DNA of 64,000 nt, taken from Enterobacteriaceae bacterium. GTDB lineage: Bacteria; Pseudomonadota; Gammaproteobacteria; Enterobacterales; Enterobacteriaceae. The position numbers and the translations under genes were made by a program. Positions 8,631 to 18,030 of this stretch are shown here, in pieces. The stretch covers positions 372,001-436,000 of the forward strand of contig CABIZV010000002.1 in NCBI GenBank assembly GCA_902363335.1, in the 5' to 3' direction. The notes below the pieces were generated by a model. The model was not told the origin of the DNA, made no database searches, and worked only from the letters and a program-made list of their open reading frames with translations. How positions within the stretch are numbered: position 1 is the stretch's first letter; every line of letters starts with the position of its first letter.

Positions 8631-9662
8631 TCATCCATCAATAAAAACGTCGGGCAGCGCTTTATGACAAAGCAGCAGCGACAAACTTTCCAGTTCAGCC
8701 CACACCGACTGACCATAATCCTGTTTTAACGTGAGCTCTGCATGGCTCAGCAACGTCACAGCCTGACGCAGCTGTGGGCCACTAAGACGATTGACCGCCT
8801 CTGTGACCATGGCGCGACGGTTTTGCCAGACGCGGTGTTTATCAAAAAGTGAACGTAGCGGGGTATGCGCGCTGTGGCGTTTTAGCGTCACCAGCAGCAG
8901 CAGTTCACGCTGAACGGTGCGCAGTAAAATCACCGGCTCGCTGCCTTCCAGCCGAAGCTGTTGCAGGATATGCAGCGCGCGTTTGCTTTTACCGGCAAGC
9001 AGAGCGTCGACCCAGTGGAACGGGGTGAAGTGCGCCGCGTCGTTAACCGCCTGCTCAACGCGAGGCAGCGTCAGCTTACCGTCGGGCCACAGCAGTGACA
9101 GCCTATCGAGCGCCTGAGCTAACGCCAGCAGATTGCCCTCATAGCAGTAGCAAAGGAGCTGGCTTGCCGGTTCATCAAGCTGGAGGTTGTGCTGTTTTGC
9201 GCGGTTTGCCAGCCAGCGCGGGAGTTGCGCTTGTTCTGGCGTCTGACAATTGACCTGCACCGCGCGGGTAGCAAGCGAGGTTAACCACGCCGCATTTTCC
9301 TGCGATTTGGTCAGCTTATTACCACGCACGATAAGCAGCAGATCGTCATGCAGCAGGCTCACCAGGGTGTTCATTTGCTCGTTAATGGCCGCGTTGGGGC
9401 CATTTTCCGGTAACAGCAGCAACAGCGTCTGGCGGCTGGCGAACAGGCTCATCGCCTGGCAAAGCGAAAATAGCTCGCTCCAGTCGGTGCTGGTATCGAG
9501 CGTAAAAGTATGGTGTTCGATAAAGCCTTCACCCACGGCGGCATGCCGTATGGCGTCCTGGCTTTCCTGGAGAAAGAGGGGGTCATTACCGAGCAGGAGA
9601 TACGCCGCGCGCAGCCCTTCAGAGAGCTGCGCGCGGAGTTGTTCTGGGTACAACCGAATCAT
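8631..9662 (-). CDS. holA: DNA polymerase III delta subunit HolA
   Basis: 343 residues (same as E. coli). Delta is the clamp-loader subunit that opens the beta sliding clamp. The N-terminal AAA+-like fold starts MIRLYPEQLRAQL and contains LLLGNDPLFLQES. The C-terminal collar is helical. Its start codon overlaps the lptE stop by one base (9662) and its end couples to nadD, so lptE-holA-nadD form a tightly packed operon. Confidence 0.96.
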   Translation of the reverse strand: MIRLYPEQLRAQLSEGLRAAYLLLGNDPLFLQESQDAIRHAAVGEGFIEHHTFTLDTSTDWSELFSLCQAMSLFASRQTLLLLLPENGPNAAINEQMNTLVSLLHDDLLLIVRGNKLTKSQENAAWLTSLATRAVQVNCQTPEQAQLPRWLANRAKQHNLQLDEPASQLLCYCYEGNLLALAQALDRLSLLWPDGKLTLPRVEQAVNDAAHFTPFHWVDALLAGKSKRALHILQQLRLEGSEPVILLRTVQRELLLLVTLKRHSAHTPLRSLFDKHRVWQNRRAMVTEAVNRLSGPQLRQAVTLLSHAELTLKQDYGQSVWAELESLSLLLCHKALPDVFIDG

Positions 9663-10234
9663 CAGTTACCCAGAGTCGTCGATACGCGAGGGCTGTCAGC
9701 CGGTGTAACGGCTGGCGTTTCTTCGCTTTCTTTGACATCTGCAATGTGCACGCTTGGCAACTTACGAATCAGCTGCTCGGCGGCTTTCTGGTACATCTCC
9801 TGGATGATGATGCCTTCTTCGTTGTCTTTGGCCAGCGCTTTTTGCGGGTTATCAAAGAACGAACGATAGACTTTAGTGGTAATTGGGAAGATGTCCTGTC
9901 CCGGAATCAACACGGTGGCATTAACCGTCATCACCATCTGGTATTCCGCCGTCTGACCGTTCTGGAAGACCGATGCCGTATCCTTTTGGATACTGCTTGA
10001 GCCCAGACGCAGTGACGGAACGTCCTTACGCAGCGTACTTTGATCCAGCAACGTAATATCATTGCTGCGCAACTGCTCACGCACCGCACGGCTTAACGGG
10101 CCGTTTGGATCGCCAGATTGCAGGATCAAGGTTTTCATTTCGTCTGGTACCTGCGTGGTACTACGCAGGTGCCAGCCACATCCGGCGGTGACCAGCACCG
10201 CCAAAGATAACAACAATGTTGTCAGATATCGCAC
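9662..10234 (-). CDS. lptE: LPS-assembly lipoprotein LptE
   Basis: 190 residues (E. coli 193). The lipobox VTAGCGWHLR places the lipidated Cys near residue 19. LptE plugs the LptD barrel and helps insert lipopolysaccharide in the outer leaflet of the outer membrane. It is conserved between leuS and holA, starting 14 bp after leuS ends. It was formerly called rlpB. Confidence 0.95.
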   Translation of the reverse strand: MRYLTTLLLSLAVLVTAGCGWHLRSTTQVPDEMKTLILQSGDPNGPLSRAVREQLRSNDITLLDQSTLRKDVPSLRLGSSSIQKDTASVFQNGQTAEYQMVMTVNATVLIPGQDIFPITTKVYRSFFDNPQKALAKDNEEGIIIQEMYQKAAEQLIRKLPSVHIADVKESEETPAVTPADSPRVSTTLGN

Positions 10235-10248
10235 GCTTCCTCCCGCGC

Positions 10249-12831
10249 TTAGCCAACGACCAGGTTAAGCAGCTTGCCCGGAACGTAAATTACTTTACGC
10301 ACGGTCACGCCCTCAAGGTATTTTGCTACCAGGTGTTCCTGGCCTGCACGTTCACGGACTTGTTCTTCGGTTGCATCAACGGCGACGGTGATTTTACCGC
10401 GGACTTTCCCGTTTACCTGCACAACGACCAGCGTGGTGTTTTCTACCATCGCTTTTTCATCGGCAACCGGCCACGGCGCGTTGTCGATATCGCCATCGCC
10501 GCCCAGCTCCTGCCACAGGGTGAAGCAGACGTGTGGGGTGAACGGGTTGAGCATACGTACAACCGCCAGCAGGGCTTCCTGCATCAGCGCACGGTCTTGC
10601 TCATTTTCCTGTGGTGCTTTCGCCAGTTTATTCATCAGCTCCATAATCGCCGCGATAGCGGTGTTGAAGGTCTGACGACGACCGATATCATCGGTGACTT
10701 TGGCGATAGTTTTATGAACGTCACGACGCAGCGCCTGCTGATCTTCGCTCAGGGAATCCGTGTTCAGCGCGGCAACCGGGCCACGAGAGGTGTGTTCAAA
10801 CACCAGTTTCCAGACACGTTTCAGGAAGCGGTTTGCCCCTTCAACGCCGGATTCTTGCCATTCCAGCGTCATATCAGCTGGGGAGGCGAACATCATGAAC
10901 AGACGCACGGTATCGGCACCGTAACGCTCAACCATCACCTGCGGGTCGATACCGTTATTTTTCGACTTGGACATTTTGCTCATGCCGGTATACACCAGTT
11001 CATGACCTTCAGCGTCCTGCGCCTTCACGATACGGCCTTTCTCGTCACGTTCAACGATAGCATCAACCGGGGATACCCAGTTACGCTCGCCGTTTGTGCC
11101 CACGTAGTAGAAGGCGTCGGCCAGCACCATACCCTGACAAAGCAGCTGTTTAGCTGGCTCATCAGAGTTCACCAGACCCGCATCACGCATCAGTTTGTGG
11201 AAGAAGCGGAAATAGAGCAGGTGCATGATGGCGTGTTCAATACCGCCGATATAGATATCTACCGGCAGCCAGTAGTTAGCCGCTTTTGAATCCAGCATGC
11301 CTTCCTGATACTGCGGGCAGGTGTAGCGCGCGTAGTACCATGAAGATTCCATAAAGGTATCGAAGGTGTCGGTTTCACGCAGCGCAGGCATACCGTTAAC
11401 GGTGGTTTTGGCCCACTCTGGGTCGGCTTTGATAGGGCTGGTGATGCCATCCATAACCACGTCTTCCGGCAGGATAACCGGCAGCTGATCTTCTGGCGTT
11501 GGCAGCACGGTGCCATCTTCCAGCGTCACCATCGGGATTGGTGCGCCCCAGTAACGCTGACGGGAAACGCCCCAGTCGCGCAGACGGTAGTTGACTTTAC
11601 GTTCGCCAACGCCTTTTGCGACCAGCTTGTCGGCAATGGCTTTAAACCCTTCTTCAAAGCTCAGACCGTCGAACTCACCGGAGTTAAACAGTACGCCTTT
11701 CTCGGTCAATGCCTGTTCGGAAAGATCCGGCGCGGAACCGTCGGCGGTCAGAATAACCGGCTTAATGTTCAGCTTGTATTTGGTTGCGAACTCATAGTCA
11801 CGCTGATCGTGGCCAGGAACGGCCATGACCGCACCGGTGCCGTATTCCATCAGCACGAAGTTTGCCGCCCAAACGGGAATTTCTTCACCGGTCAGTGGGT
11901 GAATCGCTTTAAAGCCTGTATCGACGCCTTTTTTCTCCATGGTCGCCATTTCGGCTTCGGCCATTTTGGTGTTACGGCATTCGTCGATAAAGGTCGCCAG
12001 TTCTACGTTGTTTTCTGCCGCCTTCTGCGCCAGAGGGTGACCTGCGGCAACCGCCAGATAGGTCGCACCCATGAAGGTGTCCGGGCGGGTGGTGTAAACG
12101 GTCAGCGTGTTGTCATAGCCTTTAACGTCGAAGGTGATTTCGACACCTTCAGAACGGCCAATCCAGTTGCGCTGCATCGTTTTCACGGTATCAGGCCAGT
12201 GGTCCAGATTATCCAGATCGTTTAACAGTTCGTCAGCGTAGGCGGTGATTTTGATAAACCACTGTGGGATCTCTTTACGCTCAACTTTGGTGTCACAGCG
12301 CCAGCAGCAGCCGTCGATAACCTGCTCGTTTGCCAGCACGGTCTGGTCATTCGGGCACCAGTTAACCGCAGAGGTTTTTTTGTACACCAGGCCTTTTTTA
12401 TAAAGCTCAGTGAAGAATTTCTGTTCCCAGCGATAGTATTCCGGGGTACAGGTTGCGAGCTCGCGGCTCCAGTCATAGCCAAAGCCCAGCATTTTGAGCT
12501 GGTTTTTCATGTAGGCGATGTTGTCGTACGTCCACGGCGCTGGCGCGGTTTTATTTTTTACCGCAGCACCTTCAGCCGGCAGGCCGAAAGCATCCCAGCC
12601 GATAGGCTGAAGGACGTTTTTGCCAAGCATTCGCTGGTAGCGCGCAATAACGTCGCCGATGGTGTAGTTACGGACGTGGCCCATGTGTAGTCGACCAGAA
12701 GGATAGGGAAGCATCGACAGGCAGTAATACTTCTCTTTACTCTCGTCTTCAGTAACTTCAAATGTGCGCTTCTCATCCCAGTGAAGCTGGACTTTCGATT
12801 CTATCTCTTCCGGGCGGTATTGCTCTTGCAT
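10249..12831 (-). CDS. leuS: Leucyl-tRNA synthetase
   Basis: 860 residues, the usual length of bacterial LeuRS. The class I signature is PYPSGRLHMGHVRNYTIGD (HIGH-type, near residue 42). The signature KMSKSKNNGID (KMSKS) is near residue 620. The CP1 editing domain lies between (threonine-rich TVYTTRPDTFMGATY). A zinc-binding-type cluster, CCWRCDTKVERKEI, is also present. It charges tRNA-Leu and hydrolyses mischarged tRNA. It heads the leuS-lptE-holA-nadD-cobC run and is divergent from ybeL across a 203-bp gap that should hold both promoters. Confidence 0.98.
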   Translation of the reverse strand: MQEQYRPEEIESKVQLHWDEKRTFEVTEDESKEKYYCLSMLPYPSGRLHMGHVRNYTIGDVIARYQRMLGKNVLQPIGWDAFGLPAEGAAVKNKTAPAPWTYDNIAYMKNQLKMLGFGYDWSRELATCTPEYYRWEQKFFTELYKKGLVYKKTSAVNWCPNDQTVLANEQVIDGCCWRCDTKVERKEIPQWFIKITAYADELLNDLDNLDHWPDTVKTMQRNWIGRSEGVEITFDVKGYDNTLTVYTTRPDTFMGATYLAVAAGHPLAQKAAENNVELATFIDECRNTKMAEAEMATMEKKGVDTGFKAIHPLTGEEIPVWAANFVLMEYGTGAVMAVPGHDQRDYEFATKYKLNIKPVILTADGSAPDLSEQALTEKGVLFNSGEFDGLSFEEGFKAIADKLVAKGVGERKVNYRLRDWGVSRQRYWGAPIPMVTLEDGTVLPTPEDQLPVILPEDVVMDGITSPIKADPEWAKTTVNGMPALRETDTFDTFMESSWYYARYTCPQYQEGMLDSKAANYWLPVDIYIGGIEHAIMHLLYFRFFHKLMRDAGLVNSDEPAKQLLCQGMVLADAFYYVGTNGERNWVSPVDAIVERDEKGRIVKAQDAEGHELVYTGMSKMSKSKNNGIDPQVMVERYGADTVRLFMMFASPADMTLEWQESGVEGANRFLKRVWKLVFEHTSRGPVAALNTDSLSEDQQALRRDVHKTIAKVTDDIGRRQTFNTAIAAIMELMNKLAKAPQENEQDRALMQEALLAVVRMLNPFTPHVCFTLWQELGGDGDIDNAPWPVADEKAMVENTTLVVVQVNGKVRGKITVAVDATEEQVRERAGQEHLVAKYLEGVTVRKVIYVPGKLLNLVVG

Positions 12832-13034
12832 GGCAGCCTATGATCCTGTCTGTATTATTCGATAAACTGAGATCCGCATAGCATAGCCCAAACGCTCACG
12901 TCAAAACAGCCTTTCGCACGTTAAGCAGATGAAAAGCTCACGCCAGAAATTGTGAACTCTGTGGTGACGTTGGCAAAGCGAAAAGGAAATAACGTCTACT
13001 ATTAGAGTAGGTTAACTAGCTGGGAGTGGAAACA

Positions 13035-13517
13035 ATGAACAAGGTTGCTCAAATTTACCGGGAACTGGTCGCCACATTGACCGAACGCTTACGTAACGGC
13101 GAACGCGATATTGATACGCTGGTGGCCGAAGCACGCGCGAAAGTGACGCAAGCCAGCGAGTTAACGCGCACCGAGATTGATGAACTTTTCCGCGCCGTCC
13201 GTCGCGACCTGGAAGAGTTCGCCATGAGCTATGGTGAAAGTCAGGAGGACGAGTCAGACAGCGTATTCCTGCGGGTGATTAAAGAGAGTATCTGGCAGGA
13301 GCTGGCGGATATTACCGATAAAACGCAGCTTGAGTGGCGTGAGGTGTTTCAGGATCTCAACCACCACGGCGTGTACCATAGCGGCGAGGTGGTGGGGTTG
13401 GGGAACCTGGTGTGTGAGAAATGCCACTATCATCTGGCAGTGTATACGCCGGACGTGCTGCCACGCTGCCCGAAATGCGGGCATGACCAGTTCCAGCGTC
13501 GGCCGTTTGAGCCATAG
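13035..13517 (+). CDS. ybeL: Zinc-ribbon-containing protein YbeL (DUF1451)
   Basis: 160 residues. The charged, helical N-terminal half (ERLRNGERDIDTLVAEA, ELTRTEIDELFRAV) is followed by a C-terminal zinc ribbon with CEKCHYH and CPKCGHD. The ATG at 13035 is preceded by GGAG and matches the family start; a GTG nine bases upstream is in frame but less likely. Molecular function is unknown. It is transcribed away from leuS and converges on rihA. The E. coli K-12 genes between ybeL and rihA (ybeQ to hscC) are absent here. Confidence 0.93.
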   Translation: MNKVAQIYRELVATLTERLRNGERDIDTLVAEARAKVTQASELTRTEIDELFRAVRRDLEEFAMSYGESQEDESDSVFLRVIKESIWQELADITDKTQLEWREVFQDLNHHGVYHSGEVVGLGNLVCEKCHYHLAVYTPDVLPRCPKCGHDQFQRRPFEP

Positions 13518-13525
13518 TAGATAAT

Positions 13526-13590
13526 CCCGGCGGCGCTTCGCTTGGCCGGGCTACAGAGCGAGTAGCCCGGCCAAGCGAAGCGCCGCCGGG
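13526..13590. repeat. Perfect 29-bp inverted repeat (palindromic REP pair) between ybeL and rihA
   Basis: The left arm 13526-13554 and right arm 13562-13590 are exact reverse complements of 29 bases around a 7-base loop. Each arm is a copy of the GC-rich element that starts cccggcggcgcttcgcttgg. It lies between the converging ends of ybeL and rihA and could stop or protect transcripts from both sides. Related elements occur at 14632, 18306, 25877 and 49424. Confidence 0.9.
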
Positions 13591-13596
13591 AAAGAC

Positions 13597-14532
13597 TCAG
13601 CCGTAAAACTTCAAACGTTCTGCCAGCAAATCCACAAACGCCTGGCGGTCGATATCCACCATCACCGTGGCATTCGGTTTATTTCCCGTCAGGAAGTAGT
13701 AATCCACCACCGTCATCCCTTGAGTATATTTACCTTGCGTCTCCACGCCTACCCAGCGTTCTACGGTGGTGAATATCTCCGGCTTCAGCAGCCATGCAAT
13801 GGTGCACGGATCGTGCAGCGGAGCGCCGACAAATCCCCATTTTTCGTCTTTATGGTACTCCATAAAGAAATCGAGCAATTCCGCCACGATGGTGGAGACA
13901 GGATTGCCAATGGCGCGGAAACGTTCGGTATCGGCGGCATGGATTTGCGCTTTGTGCGTCACATCCAATCCAGCCATGACGACCGGAATGCCCGACTGAA
14001 AGACAATCTCTGCGGCTTCAGGATCAACGAAAATATTGAACTCAGCTGCCGGTGTCCAGTTCCCAAGACCCATCGCACCGCCCATGATAACGATACGCGC
14101 AATGTTGGCGTGAAGTTCGGGATGGCTATTGAGCAGCAGTGCGACGTTGGTCTGCGGCCCGGTGGCGACGATGGTCACCGGTTGCGAACTTTCACGCAGC
14201 GTTTTAGCCATGAGCTCCACGGCGGTGCAGCTTTGCGGGGCGAACGACGGTTCGGGCAGCGCCGGGCCATCAAGGCCGCTCTCGCCATGTACGTTATCGG
14301 CAATAATCAGCTCACGCATCAACGGTTTTACCGCGCCGCCAGCCACCGGAATATCCGGGCGTTTTAGCAAGGTGAGCATGCGCAGCACGTTACGCAGGGT
14401 TTTCTCCGGCGTCTGGTTACCGGCGGAGGAGGTGATAGCTTTCACGTGAAGCTCGGGAGAGGCGAGGGCGAGTACGATAGCGATCGCGTCGTCATGACCC
14501 GGGGCGCAATCAAGAATAATTGGCTGTGCCAT
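13597..14532 (-). CDS. rihA: Pyrimidine-specific ribonucleoside hydrolase RihA
   Basis: 311 residues (as in E. coli). It belongs to the nucleoside hydrolase family, with the calcium-binding N-terminal motif DCAPGHDDAIAI (DxDxxxDD-type) at residues 9-20. It cleaves cytidine and uridine to ribose and base for salvage. Additional family signatures are VATGPQTNVALLL and FNIFVDPEAAEIVF. It lies downstream of gltIJKL on the same strand, separated by a cluster of REP elements. Confidence 0.95.
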   Translation of the reverse strand: MAQPIILDCAPGHDDAIAIVLALASPELHVKAITSSAGNQTPEKTLRNVLRMLTLLKRPDIPVAGGAVKPLMRELIIADNVHGESGLDGPALPEPSFAPQSCTAVELMAKTLRESSQPVTIVATGPQTNVALLLNSHPELHANIARIVIMGGAMGLGNWTPAAEFNIFVDPEAAEIVFQSGIPVVMAGLDVTHKAQIHAADTERFRAIGNPVSTIVAELLDFFMEYHKDEKWGFVGAPLHDPCTIAWLLKPEIFTTVERWVGVETQGKYTQGMTVVDYYFLTGNKPNATVMVDIDRQAFVDLLAERLKFYG

Positions 14533-14631
14533 AGCGGTTCCTTGTCAGCGTTGTTTTGTGACAAGGGTAAAGCTTGTGAATGGAATGAACGACAATAGAA
14601 ACCTGAAAGCGTGATGAGGTGCACGAACGAA

Positions 14632-14750
14632 TAGCCCGTCCAGGCAAAGCGCCGCCGGGATTTGGCACCGAACTACCCCGGGGTCGGCGTAAACGCCTCG
14701 CCCGGGCTACCGGTTTGCGTAGGCCGGATAAGGCGTAGCCGCCATCCGGC
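14632..14750. repeat. Cluster of three REP elements between gltL and rihA
   Basis: Three palindromic units lie in tandem. Two are of the CCCGGC...GGCGCT class (14632-14659 and 14674-14710) and one is the classical enterobacterial REP (14719-14750, core gccggataaggcgtagccgc). They occupy the gltL 3' flank and may act as 3' stabilisers or weak terminators. Confidence 0.85.
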
Positions 14751-14762
14751 AATGCATACGGT

Positions 14763-15488
14763 TTAGTGCAGTATTTTCGCGAGGAAATCTTTGGCGCGCT
14801 CGGATTTCGGGTTGGCGAAGAACGCTTCTTTATCGGCATCTTCGACAATTTTACCTTCATCCATAAAGATCACCCGGTTAGCCACTTTACGGGCAAAGCC
14901 CATTTCGTGGGTTACCACCATCATGGTCATGCCTTCGTTGGCAAGCTCCACCATCACGTCCAGCACTTCATTGATCATCTCAGGATCAAGTGCGGAAGTC
15001 GGTTCATCAAACAGCATGGCGACCGGATCCATACACAGCGCGCGGGCAATAGCCACACGCTGCTGCTGACCGCCGGAGAGCTGCGCCGGGAACTTATTGG
15101 CGTGCGCCGAAAGCCCCACGCGCTCCAGCAATTTCAAGCCTTTATCGCGGGCGGCGGCTTTATCGCGTTTAAGCACTTTCACCTGCGCAAGCGTAAGGTT
15201 TTCAATAATCGACAGATGCGGGAACAGCTCAAAGTGCTGGAATACCATGCCGACATGGGAACGCAGTTCCGCAAGGTTGGTTTTCTTGTCATTCACCTTG
15301 GTGCCGTTAACCTGAATCTCACCTTGCTGCACTGGCTCCAGGCCGTTGACGGTTTTAATCAGCGTGGATTTACCCGAGCCGGACGGCCCGCAAACTACCA
15401 CCACCTCGCCTTTTTTCACCTGCGTGGAACAGTCGGTCAGCACCTGAAAGTGACCATACCATTTAGAAACATTTTTCAGGGTAATCAT
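14763..15488 (-). CDS. gltL: Glutamate/aspartate ABC transporter ATP-binding subunit GltL
   Basis: 241 residues. Walker A is GPSGSGKST (about residues 34-42), the signature is LSGGQQQRVAIARAL, and Walker B is AMLFDEPTSALDPE. It is the cytoplasmic ATPase of the polar amino-acid uptake system GltIJKL. Its start overlaps the end of gltK by 4 bp. Last gene of the operon. Confidence 0.97.
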   Translation of the reverse strand: MITLKNVSKWYGHFQVLTDCSTQVKKGEVVVVCGPSGSGKSTLIKTVNGLEPVQQGEIQVNGTKVNDKKTNLAELRSHVGMVFQHFELFPHLSIIENLTLAQVKVLKRDKAAARDKGLKLLERVGLSAHANKFPAQLSGGQQQRVAIARALCMDPVAMLFDEPTSALDPEMINEVLDVMVELANEGMTMMVVTHEMGFARKVANRVIFMDEGKIVEDADKEAFFANPKSERAKDFLAKILH

Positions 15489-16162
15489 TGTACAGTCCTT
15501 TTCTTCAAATAGCTGACCAGCAGCGAGGCGCTGAGGCTAATTACAAAATAAACAAAACCGGCAAACAGGATCATTTCAACCTGAGTACCGTCACGCTCGC
15601 CAATCGTTGAGGCGGTACGGAAGAAGTCGGCAAGACTCAGCACATACACCAGCGAGGTATCCTGGAACAAGACGATCCCTTGGGTGAGCAGCAGCGGAAC
15701 CATCGCGCGGAAAGCCTGCGGCAGAATAATGAGCTTCATTGACTGCCAGTGGGTCATTCCGAGTGCCAGCGCGGCGCTTGATTGTCCGCGTGAGATACTC
15801 TGAATACCCGCGCGGATAATTTCCGAATAGTAGGCGGCTTCAAACATTGAAAACGCCACCATCGCGGAGATCAGGCGGATATCACTTTTCGGCGACAGCC
15901 CCAGCACGTTTTGCAGGAAGCCTGGCACAATCAGGTAGAACCACAGCAATACCATGACCAGCGGGATTGAGCGGAAAACGTTAACGTAGGTTTTGGCAAA
16001 CCAGGCGATAGGTTTGAACGTCGACAAGCGCATGACCGCCAGCAGCGTTCCCCAGACGATGCCGATAATGATCGCGGTGACGGTAATTTTGAGGGTGATA
16101 ACCAATCCTGCGAGCAGGTAGGGCATCGACGGGACAATTGAACTCCAGTCAAATTCGTACAT
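15485..16162 (-). CDS. gltK: Glutamate/aspartate ABC transporter permease GltK
   Basis: 225 residues with about five membrane segments. The EAA loop typical of polar amino-acid permeases is seen as SSAALALGMTHWQSMKLIIL. It forms the inner-membrane channel with GltJ. It overlaps gltJ by one base and gltL by four, so the three are translationally coupled. Confidence 0.96.
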   Translation of the reverse strand: MYEFDWSSIVPSMPYLLAGLVITLKITVTAIIIGIVWGTLLAVMRLSTFKPIAWFAKTYVNVFRSIPLVMVLLWFYLIVPGFLQNVLGLSPKSDIRLISAMVAFSMFEAAYYSEIIRAGIQSISRGQSSAALALGMTHWQSMKLIILPQAFRAMVPLLLTQGIVLFQDTSLVYVLSLADFFRTASTIGERDGTQVEMILFAGFVYFVISLSASLLVSYLKKRTVQ

Positions 16163-16902
16163 TATTTACCCCCCAGATTGCCCGGCAGGCGAATTTTGCG
16201 TTCCACCAGAGCCATGACCAGCATAATGATGGCGTTTATCAAGACATAGGCGAGGGTGATCGCCGTAAAGGATTCCCAGGCGTGGGCGGAGTAGTCCAGC
16301 AGTTTGCCCGCCTGTGCCGCCATATCCACCAGCCCGATAGTTGAGGCGATGGCCGAGTTTTTCACCAGGTTCATCATCTCCGAGGTCATCGGCGGCACGA
16401 TAACGCGATAGGCGTTTGGCAACAGCACGTAACGGTAGGCTTGCGGCAGCGTCAGCCCCATGGCTAACGCGGCGTTTTTCTGCCCGCGTGGCAGCGACTG
16501 AATCGCAGCACGTACCTGTTCGCAAACGCGCGCGGCGGTAAACAGGCCCAGACAGATCATTGATGAGAGGAAGAACTGAATGTTTGGATCCAGTTCTGAT
16601 TTGAACCACATCCCAAGATCTTCCGGCAGTAATTCCGGCACCACCAGATACCAGGTAAAGAACTGCACAATCAGCGGAACATTACGGAAAAGCTCAACAT
16701 AGCAGGTACCGATAGCCGCCAAAAAGCGATTAGGAACGGTACGCAGAATGCCAAACAGCGATCCCACCAGGAAAGCGATAATCCAGGCGGTAATTGAAAG
16801 GGCGACGGTGACCTGAAAACCGCTCCAGAGCCAGCCGAGATAGGTGGTGTTGCCGAAAGGGGCCTCTTGTAAAAAGATACCCCAGTTCCAGTCTATGGAC
16901 AT
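16162..16902 (-). CDS. gltJ: Glutamate/aspartate ABC transporter permease GltJ
   Basis: 246 residues with several membrane segments. The EAA loop is KNAALAMGLTLPQAYRYVLL. It is the second membrane subunit of the GltIJKL importer. It starts after the 170-bp gltI-gltJ gap, which carries the terminator and the SroC sRNA, so expression of gltJKL should be lower than that of gltI. Confidence 0.96.
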   Translation of the reverse strand: MSIDWNWGIFLQEAPFGNTTYLGWLWSGFQVTVALSITAWIIAFLVGSLFGILRTVPNRFLAAIGTCYVELFRNVPLIVQFFTWYLVVPELLPEDLGMWFKSELDPNIQFFLSSMICLGLFTAARVCEQVRAAIQSLPRGQKNAALAMGLTLPQAYRYVLLPNAYRVIVPPMTSEMMNLVKNSAIASTIGLVDMAAQAGKLLDYSAHAWESFTAITLAYVLINAIIMLVMALVERKIRLPGNLGGK

Positions 16903-16914
16903 AAATAAACTCCT

Positions 16915-16952
16915 GGAAAAAAAAGGGTAGCAGGAACTCTCCTGCTACCCTC
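16915..16952 (-). terminator. Intrinsic terminator between gltI and gltJ
   Basis: The arms gggtagcagg and cctgctaccc (16925-16934 and 16941-16950) are perfectly complementary around a 6-base loop. Eight T residues follow on the minus strand (16917-16924). It should end most gltI transcripts, lets some read into gltJKL, and forms the 3' end of SroC. Confidence 0.9.
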
Positions 16953-17079
16953 GAAGATTGTTGAACAGCGTTTTGCGGTATTCAGGTCAGGTGGGGAACG
17001 ACCACCTGACTTATAGTCTGTCCGTGCTGAACCACAATCGAGAGGGCAGATGATTCCGCCCCGTTTTTCTAATTAGTTA
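16917..17079 (-). ncRNA. sroC: SroC small RNA (GcvB sponge), approximate ends
   Basis: In E. coli and Salmonella, SroC is a roughly 160-nt fragment cut from the gltI-gltJ intercistronic region of gltIJKL mRNA. It ends at the terminator there and base-pairs with GcvB RNA. Here the same interval is present with a strong terminator. A further hairpin lies just before it (caggtggtcg...ccacctg region, about 16986-17008). The 5' end is set only by the known length and lies inside the last gltI codons. Identity rests on position and architecture, not on a covariance search. Confidence 0.7.
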
Positions 17080-17984
17080 AGTGCTTTGTCATTTGGCGTT
17101 TTGAACAACGCTTTCATTTCGTCAGACAGCTCAAAGTTCATGTTCAGGTTTTTCGGTGGGATTGGATTTTTGAACCACTTATCAAACCACTTCGCGGCTT
17201 CGCCAGAGGTTTGCGCCTGCGCGATGGTATCGTCCATCAGCTTTTTAAAGTCTGGATCGTTTTTACGCAGCATACAGCCGTAGGCTTCCTGAGATTGCGG
17301 CTTGCCGACGATTTCCCAGTTGTCCGGTTTTTTGGCTTTCGCGCGTTCGCCCGCTAGCAGGGCATCATCCATCATAAAGGCAACGGCACGACCGCTTTCC
17401 AGAGTACGGAAGGAGTCGCCGTGATCTTTGGCGCTGATGATGCGCATATTCATTTTCTGCTCGTCATTGAGTTTGTGCAGCAGAATCTCGGAGGTGGTGC
17501 CGGAAGTCACGACAACCGCTTTGCCTTTCAGGTCAGCGAAATCTTTCACATCGCCGCCTTTTTTCGCCAGCAGGCGGGTGCCGACGACGAAAATGGTGTC
17601 AGAGAAGGCGGCCTGCTTCTGGCGTTCAACGTTGTTGGTGGTTGAACCACATTCAAAATCGAAGGTGCCGTTTTGCAGCAGCGGAATACGGTTTTGTGAA
17701 GTAATCGGGATCAGCTTCACTTCCAGTTTCGGGTTGTTGAGCTTTTTCTTGATGGCTTCAACGATGGCGTTGGAGTAGTCCTGAGAGTAACCCACGACTT
17801 TTTGTTGGTTGTCGTAATAGGAGAACGGTACTGACGATTCGCGGTGACCGACGACGATGACGCCGTTTTTAGCGATTTTGTCCAGCGTCGATCCCTGCTC
17901 AGCAGGCTTTGCGTCTTCTGCGTGTGCCAGACCTGCGGTCACACCCATGACCAGCATGGCGGCGGCCAGTTTACGTAATTGCAT
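17073..17984 (-). CDS. gltI: Glutamate/aspartate-binding periplasmic protein GltI
   Basis: 303 residues with a Sec signal peptide of 22 residues (MQLRKLAAAMLVMGVTAGLA, then HA). The solute-binding domain contains GVIVVGHRESSVPFSYYD and DFECGSTTNNVERQK, typical of this family. It captures glutamate and aspartate in the periplasm for GltJKL. The start is chosen at the ATG preceded by AAAGGAG; an in-frame ATG 16 codons up lies inside the leader and is rejected. It heads the operon and is a classical GcvB target. Confidence 0.96.
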   Translation of the reverse strand: MQLRKLAAAMLVMGVTAGLAHAEDAKPAEQGSTLDKIAKNGVIVVGHRESSVPFSYYDNQQKVVGYSQDYSNAIVEAIKKKLNNPKLEVKLIPITSQNRIPLLQNGTFDFECGSTTNNVERQKQAAFSDTIFVVGTRLLAKKGGDVKDFADLKGKAVVVTSGTTSEILLHKLNDEQKMNMRIISAKDHGDSFRTLESGRAVAFMMDDALLAGERAKAKKPDNWEIVGKPQSQEAYGCMLRKNDPDFKKLMDDTIAQAQTSGEAAKWFDKWFKNPIPPKNLNMNFELSDEMKALFKTPNDKALN

Positions 17985-18030
17985 GTCCAACTCCTTTATC
18001 CTCTGCATCGGCCAGGATGCATTGATACCC

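Noticed and set aside
10216..11289. Open frame of 357 codons antisense to leuS
   Set aside because: It mirrors the codon bias of leuS, has no ribosome site, and its product lacks any recognisable domain.
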